DNA from: Nelumbo lutea
Lineage: Eukaryota; Streptophyta; Magnoliopsida; Proteales; Nelumbonaceae
DNA length: 64,000 nucleotides
Reading direction: 5' to 3'
Assembly (NCBI GenBank): GCA_022828595.1
Contig: JAKGHH010000001.1
Coordinates: 121,780,999 to 121,844,998 of the forward strand
The notes under the pieces were generated by a model. The model made no database searches and was not told where the DNA came from. It saw only the letters and a list, made by a program, of their open reading frames with translations. Below are positions 45,919 to 56,559 of the stretch, piece by piece; position 1 is the first letter of the stretch; each line of letters starts with the position of its first letter. The position numbers were made by a program, and so were the translations under genes.

Positions 45919-47774
45919 AAACTGTTAAGGTCAAAGCAATAAAAAGGCCAATATTCACAAAAGAAAATAAATAACTAATCCTATCACACTGAAAATGTAA
46001 AGTGAATTATTGGAATACAAAAACCTACATCCTATCAATGAATAAATGAAGCCGTTTATACTATAAGCAGTTTTTAACCAATCATCTTATTCAAGGTTGC
46101 TTTATCTACATCCATCGTTTGCAACTTCTGAATTAAGACCCAAATTAGTTGAGTTTCAGATCTACAAGTCTTTGGCATTGTTAGTCTAGAGAAATTAACA
46201 AATAATAATTCATATCTGAGTTGTATATTCATACACACTCATTGGTATACACTACAAACATACATCTATCAAATCTGTGATGCTTTAAGGGCTGAAATCA
46301 GAGTTAGGCTTGGTTTAAGGATTTTAAGCTCTACAATTGAAGCCAAAACCTGTATAGCTTATGCATATCAAACACTTGCTAAGACCTGAAAATCGGGTCT
46401 ACAATGTTTGGTATTGCAACTTTGCGGTATTCCACACAACTTTTATGTCAGAAATCTGAAAATCAAGGTCTGCATTAGGGCTTGCTACTGCTGCAAATTA
46501 GCATGTAGAACAGATCTGAGTTTTCAATTCAGTTCATATCTCATCAAAGAAGCAAGACTGATCCATCAAATTTTTCTTTTTTTTTTTTTATTTTCATCAG
46601 AATAGAGTGGGTTCAAGTTCGTGTTGAGATAAACTCTGAGCTGAACCCACAGCCATTCAGGTCTGTAGCTAACTGTGTTCAATACTGAGCTCAAATCTAA
46701 TTTTTAGATCTGAAAGCTTAAATATCATGCTTGGAAATAATTATTCAATCCTTGCTACACATTGATCCTTGAGGCTAAACTGAATGTTCACAAGTGGATC
46801 CAACCAAAGTCTCATCAAAATCCAAAATGTTCTGGTGGAGTTCAGATCCTCAGTTCTACCCAGCAGATTTCCAAACCAACTGTAGTCAGTTCAGTCCTCA
46901 AGTCTGATTTCAGGTGAATTTTCTTTCATTCTTTGCTACATTTTCAGCCATGGGACTGTCGGATGTATCAAAATTCCACCTTAATTGGTTCAGGTCTGAG
47001 TTCATCTGAACTCAGATTTGAACTGAGCAGAATGCAGACCTGCAATTAGCAGAACTCAGATCTGGAACTTCAGTCTGGAGTATCGGATCTGAAAGTCTGA
47101 GTTCGGATCTGAATTCCTCAATTGCCTTACCCAGTTATTGCTACCAATTGTTTTTGGGGAATAGCAGAAGTGCCCTAAGGGTAAATTGGGGTGGTGATGA
47201 CACCCAATTCCCTCAAAATTTGCATCAGTTCAGGTCTGAGTTCAGAGGAACTCAGATCTGAACTGTTTTGCAGATCTGCAATAGCAGAACTCAGATCTGA
47301 ACTCAAATCTGAATTCTGATCCAAATTCTCAATTGGTTTCTTCTTTCGGTTCAAAAGGTGGCTCTCTCTCTTTTTTTTTTCATTATCTATATATATATTT
47401 ATATATATTTGTAATGAACAAAGAAATAAAAGGCTGAGAACAAGATTCTTTTCGGCTGAGTGCTGTAGATCTGAAATCTACTGATCTGAGTGCCGAATGC
47501 AACTCAGATCTGCAACACTCATGTTTTTTGTGAATTTTTTTTTTTTTTTTTCTGAAGAACAACACCAAGATTGAAAGAAATCAAATATGCTTTATTTAAA
47601 TGAAACTGAAACCAGAAAAAGAAAGTAATCTATTTAAGAAAGAAGAAACATAACTCAGTACAGTAGTTGCATTCAAAGCTAAAATGTAAGTTAGCAAATT
47701 AACCCAACTATGAATGCAATGCTGAATGATACCAGATTAAGAATACTCAATGTTTCCTAATATTGCTTCTATAA
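45919..47774 (-). other. G2 leader
   Basis: About 1.85 kb, non-coding, very rich in the palindromic word TCAGATCTGA and its variants. Two long near-perfect hairpins stand out: arms 46988-47004 with 47007-47023, and 47227-47243 with 47248-47264. Short AT and T runs occur near 46567-46588, 47385-47412 and 47523-47551. Confidence 0.7.
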
Positions 47775-47798
47775 ATCCCCGGCAACGGCGCAAAAACT
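47775..47798 (-). promoter_or_regulatory. G2 primer binding site (tRNA-Asp)
   Basis: The plus strand reads ATCCCCGGCAACGGCGCAA, nearly the same as the 3' end of plant tRNA-Asp (ATCCCCGGCAACGGCGCCA), so the element RNA can pair with it. It lies a few bases from the LTR (AAACT between), a common spacing in Athila-like elements. Confidence 0.85.
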
Positions 47799-49841
47799 TG
47801 ATGTGTGGCTCATTGTGACACTTGCAAGTGCACTAAACGTTCAAGTAATAAAGTAGTGAGTGAAGTATCGTTTCCACGAGAATTTAGAAAAACAATTACC
47901 AATGCTAAATTGGACACTTCTTAACTGATCAACAATAAAGCAAAACTTTATTGAAAGCTAAAAAATCCTAAATTAAAATCTATCTAAATCATTGGCCCAA
48001 TTGCCTTCAAATCAGGTTAGAAGAGTAAGCAGTAAATGTCAATCTCAGAATTTCAGCAATCTATCAATTTTGGATCATTCGAATAAATCATGATTGAGCC
48101 TTGGTTTGGTGAAACCCCAAGGTCATGAATAGCCTCTCTCGAGCGCATGTTCATCCGATGCATGAGTGACGGTTCTTCTATCTCTTGCAAAAATCTAATC
48201 CCCATGCATGCATTTCTTCAAACACTTCTAAGGCATCAATTCAAATCTGAATTGATCACCAACTGAATTGTAGCAAGTGCACTAGCCGTTCAAGTAATAA
48301 GTAGTGAGTGAAGTATCGTTCCCACGAGGATTAGGAACAATTACCAATACTAAATTGAGCACTTCTTATCTGATCAACAAATAAATCAAAAATTTAATGA
48401 AAGCTAAAAAATCCTAAATTAAAATCTATCTAAATCATTGGCCCAATTGCCTTCAAATCAGGTTAGAAGAGTAAGCAGTAAATGTCAATCTCAGAATTCA
48501 GCAATCTATCAATTTGGATCATTCGAATAAATCATGATTGAGCCTTGGTTTGGTGAAACCCCAAGGTCATGAACAGCCTCTCTCGAGCGCATGTTCATCC
48601 GATGCATGAGTGACGGTTCTTCTATCTCTAGCAAAAATCTAATCCCCATGCATGCATTTCTTCAAACACTTCTAAGGCATCAATTCAAATCTGAATTGAT
48701 CACCAACTGAATTGTGCAAGTTATCTCTAACCTTGCATTCAATTCAGTTCTTGAATAGTAGATCTGAATTCCTAGAGTCTCTCTCAAGCACTCTAGGAAT
48801 TCCAAGCTGTAGATTAATTCGGCCAATCTGAAAATTGCAGATCTGAATTCTCTTTCAAGCAATTCAGATCTTGCAATCTCAGATATGAGAATTCAGATCT
48901 GAGTTTTGAAGGTTAGTTGGCCGAATTAATCTACAATAACACCCTTATTCAAGAAACTTCAAGTACAATTCATGACCATTTGAATGAATAAAAAAGAATT
49001 AGATTGCTGAACTGAAATTTTACAAGCTGAAATACATCAAGGAAGAATGGAAACAAGGAGAAAGAAGAAAGAAAATATAACAAAGAAACTGAATTCGAAT
49101 CAAAAGAGAATGAACTACAATTGATTTATTACAAAAGATCTTTGAATCACAAACCCTCAATTCGAACTCACCTTCTCTTCTAGCTTGCTTGTCTTGAACT
49201 TCCTTCAGCCCTTCTTCTTCTTCTTCCTTGCGCCTAGCCTTCTTCTCCTCTCTTCTCTCAAGGTGGCCGAACCTCTAAGAGTGGGAGAGCCTTCCTCTCA
49301 AGCAATTGAACACCTCTCCCCCCTCCTAGAGGCCTCCTTATATAGTTTTTCAAGGGGGCTCTTGCCCCTTCTTGAAGTCTCTAGAATTGGGTGTATTACA
49401 CCCCTCATGAACCTTCTAGAGTGCTCCCTCCTTCTCTTCAAGAAACTTCTAGGAGTTGCCGCCCCTAGCTCCCTTTGGGCTGCTATTTGGGCTACAACTT
49501 AGCTTGCTTTTGAGCTCATGTGGGCTACACTCTAGGCTGTTATTTGGGCTAAAAATGGGTTGGGTCGAAATTTCCTTCTTGCTAGGCTTCTTCCCTTGGG
49601 TTTTCCAAAGAGTTAGCTTGCACTACTTGGGCTGAATGAAACTCCCTTGCTCTCATGGCTGGGCTGGGCTGAACTTGATAAATTTTGGGCTTTCTTTTCT
49701 TGCTTTTGCCTTCTTTTTGTTGATTTGGCTCCCCCTGAAATCTTTCTTGCAATCAAGCTAAAATAGGGCAAAATCTAATTAAACCAGCATAAAATTTCAT
49801 GCAAAAACCTCATAAAATATAGATAAATTGTAGGTTCATCA
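47799..49841 (-). repeat. G2 5' LTR with internal duplication
   Basis: Starts TGATGTGTGGCTC (47799). At 48269/48270 the sequence jumps from CACCAACTGAATTG back to TAGCAAGTGCACTAGCC near the LTR start, so about 470 bp are duplicated in tandem; the second pass runs to GGTTCATCA at 49841. GCAAGT is present at both parent sites and may have guided the duplication. Confidence 0.87.
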
Positions 49842-50606
49842 ATAGGGAGTCATCCCTATCCACTCAGAGAGTCTAGATCCAAATAGAGATTTCGATCTAG
49901 AAACCTCCTAACGAGATTAGAAGAGCTGATATAAATATACAGATAAGATAAGGATCTATCCTCATCACTTAAAGAGAGTTCAGATTCAAATAAGGATTTG
50001 AATCCAGAACTCCTAATGGGATTAGGAGCTGATCTCTTTTAGTCTATAAAAGGATGAGGGGGTGAACAATTCAACACATCTCAAAGCCCCAGACATCAGA
50101 TCTTAGATCACATAGAGAGATGAAAGCAACAGTGTGACTGTGCCATCTTCTCCCTGGATTCTCCTCCAATTGCCGCCAATTGCCAGTTCGATCTCCATTC
50201 TTGTAGGAGCGATCAAGAATAGTAATTTATATCAGCCTTTGGAGAAAGGATGATCTGAAGTCATGCTCACAGCCTCCATCAAATTCTTGCTGAAGGGTTT
50301 GGTTCTTGGGAAGAACACTGCTAATTCGGCTCCACCCTACACTGTGTCATTTTCAGTGGGAGTAGTCTTTGGAGACTTCTTTGGAACACCTTCATTGGGA
50401 ATTTCTGCTACTCTATATCAGGTATATCCCTCTCCTATCTTTTGGTTTCAGATCTAGTTTGGTTTAGGTTCAAGATTGATCCTTGAAAATGCAGATTTTC
50501 TAAAACAGGGAATGTGATTCCCAGATGGGAGAGAGAAATTTTTGAAATTTCGCCCAACCTACCTACAGGGTTCAGCCATCAATATGATGGATCTTTCATC
50601 CCTTCA
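49842..50606 (+). repeat. copia-type LTR, downstream part
   Basis: Matches 700-1439 and the end of element B LTRs, finishing ATCTTTCATCCCTTCA with an intact CA terminus. What follows (GAAACCCC) is not a primer site, so this was the right edge of a solo LTR or of a 3' LTR. Left part lost at the G2 junction. Confidence 0.85.
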
Positions 50607-51378
50607 GAAACCCCATCAAAGCTCCTTAATGATTGATGGCAAATTTAATATTCCCTTTCCTATTAGAAAACAAACACCTTTGGCTCTTTCCTTTCAGGAT
50701 CTCGGGAACTTCCCCCATAAATAGAGATCCTTCTCATAATGAAGTTCATTCATTCAATCATTGATTCCCCTTATCATTGGTTTTCCCATTCAACCATCTC
50801 ATTACTCCCATTTTGCCCTAGCCTCCCGGTTGATTCCGAGTTCTCAACCTTCCTCTTTCTTTCAAAAAGGCAAGGGAAGACTCAACTTTAATGTTATTGA
50901 GGAATTTGTGCTATCTCAGGGAGGATGTGCATATCTATAACAAGAATGTTGTAGTTGTCCCAACATTTTTGTGTTTATCAATAAATGGTGGACCTAAAAG
51001 ATAAGAAGCTATAGCAATGGCATGTGTAAAATTTTTCATTTTGCTGATTCCACCACCATTAATCAATTCTCGGAGGGCATTTAATCCACCCTTTGGCTCT
51101 ACAACTGAGCCAACTTTGTTTGAAATTAGGGGATTGACCAGCCTAAAATCTATGAGTTTTGGAAATACTAAATCCATTGGAGCAGTTACATTAGAAAGTC
51201 TGAGAAAACTTATTGTGCTTGGCATGGATAAATGAACTAATAAAAATTCCCATAGAGACATCCAATCAGTCACTACATTGAGACAAGTTAATGGTCCCAT
51301 TATAGCTTATTGATTGTTTTCTTCAATCCAATTCCCGAAGACTTGTTTGGGTTTGCATAACAGAGCAAGCTGGATGGT
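50607..51378. other. sequence outside recognised retroelements
   Basis: About 770 bp that match none of the repeat families in this window. It is the target into which the copia LTR (ending 50606) and the G2 solo LTR (51379-52989) inserted, and it continues at 52990. It contains one notable minus-strand open frame (50935-51300). Confidence 0.6.
50935..51300 (-). CDS. unidentified 121-codon open frame
   Basis: I do not recognise this protein. It has 121 residues beginning MGPLTCLNVVTDWMSLWEFL, with a hydrophobic N-terminal half, a central PKGGLNALRELINGGG and a tail SYLLGPPFIDKH. There is no signal for introns or promoter that I can judge. Base composition is less T-rich than the surrounding LTRs. 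It could be the remnant of a host gene or of a different transposon's protein, or a chance frame; the ATG is simply the first available. Function not assigned. Confidence 0.25.
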   Translation of the reverse strand: MGPLTCLNVVTDWMSLWEFLLVHLSMPSTISFLRLSNVTAPMDLVFPKLIDFRLVNPLISNKVGSVVEPKGGLNALRELINGGGISKMKNFTHAIAIASYLLGPPFIDKHKNVGTTTTFLL

Positions 51379-52989
51379 TGATGTGTGGCTCATTGTGACA
51401 CTAGCAAGTGCACTAGCCGTTCAAGTAATAAAGTAGTGAGTGAAGTATCGTTCCCACGAGGATTTAGGAAACAATTACCAATACTAAATTGAACATTTCT
51501 TATCTGATCAACAAATAAATCAAAACTCTAATGAAAGCTAAGAAATCCTAAATTAAAATCTATCTAAATCATTGGTCCAATTGCCTTCAATTCAGGTTAG
51601 AAGAGTAAGCAGTAAATGTCAATCTCAGAATTCAGCAATCTATCAATTTGGATCATTCGAATGAATCATGATTGAGCCTTGGTTTGATGAAACCCCAAGG
51701 TCATGAACAGCCTCTCTCAAGCGCATGTTCATCCTATGCATGAGTGACGGTTCTTCTATCTCTAGCAAGAATCTAATCCCCATGCATGCATTTCTTCAAA
51801 CACTTCTAAGGCATCAATTCAAATCTGAATTGATCACCAACTGAATTGTGCAAGTTATCTCTAACCTTGCACTCAATTCAGTTCTTGAATAGTAGATCTG
51901 AATTCCTAGAGTCTCTCTCAAGCACTCTAGGAATTCCAAGCTGTAGATTAATTCGCCCAATCTGAAATTTGCAGATCTGAATTCTCTTTCAAGCAATTCA
52001 GATCTTGCAATCTCAGATCTGAGAATTCAGATCTGAGTTTTGAAGGTTAGTTGGCCGAATTGATCTGCAATCACACCCTTATTCAAGAAACTTCAAGTAC
52101 AATGCATGATCATTTGAATGAATCAAAAAGAATTAGATTGCTGAACTGAAATTTTACAAGCTGAAATACATCAAGGAAGAATGGAAACAAGGAGAAAGAA
52201 GAAAGAACATATAACTAAGAAACTGAATTCAAATCAAAAGAGAATGAAACTACAAATGATTTATTACAAAAAATCTTTGAATCACAATCCCTCAATTCGA
52301 ACTCACCTTCTTCTTCTAGCTTGCTTGTCTTGAACTTCCTTCAGCCCTTCTTCTTCTTCTTCCTTGCGCCTAGCCTTCTTCTCTTCTCTTCTCTCAAGGT
52401 GGCTGAACCTCTAAGAGTGGGAGAGCCTTTCTCTCAAGCAATTGAACAACTTTCTCCCCTCCTAGAGGCCTCCTTATATAGTTTTTCAAGGGGGCTCTTG
52501 CCCCTTCTTGAAGCCTCTAGAATGGGGTGTATTACACCCCTCATGAACCTTCTAGAGTGCTCCCTCCTTCTCTTCAAGAAACTCCTAGAAGTTGCCGCCC
52601 CTAGCTCCCTTTGGGCTGCTATTTGGGCTACAACTTAGCTTGCTTTTGAGCTCATGTGGGCTACACTCTAGGCTGTTATTTGGGCTAAAAATGGGCCTTC
52701 CTTGCTGGGCCGAATTCTCCTCATAGCTAGGCTTCTTCCCTTGGATTTTCCAAAGAGTTTCACTTGCTCTTCTTGGGCCGAATGAAATTCTCTTGCTCTC
52801 ATGGCTGGGCCGGGCTGAACTTGATAAATTTTTGGGTTTTCTTTTCTTGCTTTTGCCTTCTTTTTGTTGATTTGGCTCCCCCTGAAATCTTTCTTGCAAT
52901 CAAGCTAAAATACGGCAAAAATTTAATTAAACCATTATAAAATTTCATGCAAAAACCTCATAAAATATAGATAAATTGTAAGTTCATCA
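51379..52989 (-). repeat. G2 solo LTR
   Basis: TGATGTGTGGCTC to AGTTCATCA, 1611 bp, flanked by ATGGT on both sides (51374-51378 and 52990-52994). No internal sequence adjoins it, so LTR-LTR recombination removed one LTR and the body of a G2 element. Very similar to the G2 3' LTR at 37592-39212; TATA-like TTATATAG at 52474-52481. Confidence 0.93.
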
Positions 52990-53020
52990 ATGGTTATTCT
53001 TTTATGAACTTGTAGATAGA

Positions 53021-54340
53021 TCCATGCCAAAACCAAGAGTATGCACTAGAAAGCCATGACATTGTGGGTCTATACTTATCTAATGAACATGCTGCACCTA
53101 GCTTATGATCTTGCCTACTTGCATGTTAGACAGTTGTATGCCCTTAGCTCCAATCAGAATGATGTACATTATGAATTTATTGTAAATGAATAAAGTACAT
53201 ATTTGATTCATGTTCCCGTGGTGTGTTTTTGTATAATACCCTTAAACTGGACACTTATGAGACTCGTGTTAGTTTAGAATGTTCATAGCCGTTGGATAAG
53301 TCTGGGGAGATTTATCCTGCCAAGGTTGACACTGGTGTGCTACTAATTGTTGGGGTGGCCTATCTCAGCTGCTAGGGTGAGACCCAAGGCATATGTAGTG
53401 TAGGATTAATTGAATCTTTGATTTGGACCTTGGAGATAGATGGGCAAAACTAAAAAGTTACACTTGACCCCTAGACTCGATTATGATACTACAATAGGTG
53501 CCGGATTGGGCTATCTTTGATATGTCAATCAGTGAGATCCTTAGTAGGGGTCAAGACCTAGGTATGTTAGGACAGTTTGAGAATTCATCTGATTGGGTGA
53601 TCATAGTGACAGGATCAGCCCCTTTGTCGGACAAAGGTAATGATCGGGGATGCACTTTCTCTGATGGAAACCAAACTAGATTCATGCCAAAACCAAGAGT
53701 ATGCACTAGAAAGCTATGACATTGTGGGTCTATACTTATCTAATGAACATGCTGCCCCTAGCTTATGATCTTGCCTACTTGCATGTTAGATAGTTGTATG
53801 CCCTTAGCTCCAATCAGAAAGATGTACATTATGAATTTATTGTAAACAAATAAAGTACATATTTAATTCATGCTATAGTGGTGTGTTTTTGTGTAATACC
53901 CTTAAACTGCACACAAATGAGACTCGTGTTAGTTTAGAATGTTCACAGTCGTTGGATAAGTCTGGGGAGATTTATCCTGCCAAGGCTGACACTGATGTGC
54001 TGCCAAATTGGTTGGGGTAGCCTATCTCAGCTGCCAGGGTGAGACCTGAGATACATGCAGTGTAGGTTTACTTGAAACCCTGAACCGGACCAGATTTCTA
54101 TTATTGCCCTGGACCTTGGAGATTGATGGGCAAAAATGGAAAGTTACACCTGACCCCTAAACTTGATTATGATACTGCACTAGGTGTTGGAGTGGGTTGT
54201 CTTTGATATGCCAATCAGTGAGATCCTTAGAGGGGGTCAAAACCTGCGTATGTTGGCATAGTTTGAGAATTCATCTGAGTGGGTGATCATAGTGACAGGA
54301 TCAGCCCCTTTGTCGGACAAAGGTAATGATCGAGGATGCA
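53021..54340 (+). repeat. 660-bp tandem duplication
   Basis: Unit 1 53021-53680 and unit 2 53681-54340. Each has about 103 bp of flank (CATGCCAAAACCAAGAGTAT...) followed by the first about 555 bp of a copia LTR. TAGAT occurs at both parent ends. The flank parts differ at 4 of 112 positions. Confidence 0.87.
53124..53680 (+). repeat. copia-type LTR, duplicated start
   Basis: TGTTAGACAGTTGTATGCCC start, running to the AAACCAAACTA block where the second unit begins. Confidence 0.85.
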
Positions 54341-54619
54341 CTCTCTCTGATGGAAACCAAGACATCCGACAGTCGATTTCAATTGTTGAGATTTGTTTCG
54401 CAAAATATATTTTATATGAGATATAAAACTATATATATTATGGTTTCCAAATGTTTGCAGCCGGAATCCATGTGAGTAGAGAGTGCAATGCTGTTCCTTC
54501 CAGCCGAGGGAGAGGTCCTCTCTTGTTGGGCAATGTTTGATCATTATGGGTTGAGAGGTTAAGTGTAAGACCATTGAGGGTAATACCTGATGGGCTAATC
54601 TTGTATCTGCCCATAGTCC
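53784..54619 (+). repeat. copia-type LTR interrupted by copy 1
   Basis: TGTTAGATAG start, collinear with the other LTRs to CCCATAGTCC at 54619, where copy 1 begins. The rest of this LTR should follow copy 1 beyond the window. Confidence 0.87.
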
Positions 54620-56544
54620 TGTTAGACAGTTTTGTATGCCCTTAGCTTCAATCTGATTTGATGTACTTTTGTTATTTAGTGGAAATAAATAAAGTGCTTG
54701 TTTGATTCATGTTGTTTGGTTAATTCTGTGTAAAACCCTAAAAGTGGACATTTATAGAGACTCATGTTAGTTTTAAATGTTCACAGCCGTTGGATTAGTC
54801 TGGGGAGATTTATCCTGCCAAGGCTGATACTGGTGTGCCACCAAGTGTTGGGATGGCCTGTCTCAGCCATCAGGGTAAGACCCGAGGCACATGCAGTATG
54901 GGATTACTTGAATCCTTGAACCGGACCAGATTTTCAGTATTGCCCTGGACCTTGGAGATAGATGGGCAAAACTGGAAAGTTACACCTGACCCCTAGACTC
55001 GATTATGACATTTCACTAGGTGTTGGATCAGGCTGCCTTTGATATGCCAATCAGTGAGATCCTTAGCAGGGACCAAAACCTGGGTATGTTGGGGCAGTTT
55101 GAGAATTCATCTGAGTGGGTGATCATAGTGACAGAATCAGCCACTTTGTCGGACAAAGGGTAATGATCGGGAATGCACTCTCTCTGATGGAAACCAAACT
55201 GCCGGCAGTTGATTTCAATCGTTGGAATTTTGTTTTGCAAAATTAATATATTTATATATATATATATGTACGGTTTCGAATTGTTTGCAAATGGTTTTAA
55301 TTCCCGGGATCCATGTGAGAGGAGAGTGTGGCACTATTCCTTGCAGCCGAGGGAGAGGTCCTCTCTTGTCGGGCAGTGCTTGATCATTAAGGGCTGAGAG
55401 GTTAAGTGTAAGACCATTGAGGATAATACCTGATGGGCTAATCTTGCACCTGCCCACAGTCCCTGGGTTTTTATAAGATGGCTTGGCCCGGGGACCACTT
55501 AATGTAAGTGTTGGGCCCATAGGGTCCATATGATGGACTCAAGGGGTTCATTGAGTTTTTCAGTGAATTCGACTGGGCCTTGTTTTAGAGGCTGGGCCGA
55601 ACCCATGTGGCTGGTGTGTAGATCAATGCTTGGGTCCCACGCCATACAAAGAAGCCCAACTGGGTAGCAGATTGGAATGTAATTAGACACTGAACACTTA
55701 ATGGGCCAGAAGCCCATTTCGAGGTGGGCTGATATGATCACCCATCCTTGGGGCGAATTTGAGATTAAAGTTAGTAAAAGGATTGGGCCTTTGGCCTTAT
55801 CCACTCTTAGAGACCAAATTCAAATTAGATTTGAATCTGGTAACCTCCTGATAAGATCAGGAGTAAGCTAACTCTATCTGCAGAAAGGATTAAGATTATC
55901 CCCTATCCAAATACTGATTTGGATTGGGATAACTCCTAAAAGGGAGGTTTCTTAATCAAGAAGAAAGGAGGAGATTTCGAACCACCTTGAAGAGATATAG
56001 GATATCTCCTGCGAATTGAGATCAGATCTCATACTCTCTAGAAAAAGAGAAAAAGCAGTTCAGCCTTTTTCGTTTTGAAGATCTCCTCCTGTCGCCGCCA
56101 TCTGCCATTGCAAGATTAGATCTTTGCAGAAAAGAAAGTCAAGAAATCTGTTCTTGACATCAGTCTTGCAAGAAAGACTGAAAAAGATTCAGCGTTTAGT
56201 ACTTCCAGAGGATTCTTGTGAAGGATCCAGTGTGTAGGACGCACCCTACTGGTTCTGTTCCATTCACAGCTGTGTCATCTTCAGCAGGAACGGATCTTGG
56301 AGCATTCTTTGGGCGTGAACACCAACTTTGGGAGATACTGCTTCTCCGGATCAGGTATATTCCTCCCATTTATCTTTTGGTACAGATCTGGTTTGATTAT
56401 GGTTCAAGTAGGATCCTTGAATATTGTATTCTAAATTTAGGGAATATGATTCCCAGTTGGGAGAAGGTAGGAAATTTTTTGAAATTCGCCCACCCATTCC
56501 ACAACCTTTATGGCGTCCATTAGATGGATCCTACCATTCTTTCA
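54620..56544 (+). repeat. copy 1 5' LTR
   Basis: TGTTAGACAG to CATTCTTTCA, 1925 bp. Holds the transcription start region; I do not see a clear TATA box in this subfamily. Confidence 0.93.
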
Positions 56545-56545
56545 G

Positions 56546-56559
56546 TTGTATCAGAGCCA
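56546..56559 (+). promoter_or_regulatory. copy 1 primer binding site (tRNA-iMet)
   Basis: TTGTATCAGAGCCA; the second base is T where TGGTATCAGAGCCA is expected, so one mismatch to tRNA-iMet. Confidence 0.88.

Larger units (their letters stand above)
37592..49841 (-). mobile_element. G2: Athila-like Ty3/gypsy element
   Basis: Near full-length but decayed minus-strand element of 12.2 kb: 5' LTR 47799-49841, tRNA-Asp primer site, 1.8-kb leader, gag, protease, RT/RNase H, integrase, 1.3-kb 3' non-coding region, polypurine tract, 3' LTR 37592-39212. No env-like frame is present between integrase and the 3' LTR. The tRNA-Asp primer and domain sequences point to the Athila lineage (inference). Flanks do not match: ATAAT left, ATAGG right, and they lie in different LTR contexts, so the two ends probably come from different insertions joined by recombination. 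Confidence 0.88.

Noticed and set aside
47775..47798. Possible tRNA-Asp gene fragment
   Set aside because: Only the 3' 18-19 bases match tRNA-Asp and they lie next to an LTR in primer-site position; no cloverleaf.
55499..55804. 101-codon frame repeated in many copia LTRs (also at 12291, 22255 region, 27181, 63086)
   Set aside because: It lies inside LTRs, on the antisense strand of the element, and recurs only because the LTR does. In more diverged LTRs the frame is broken.
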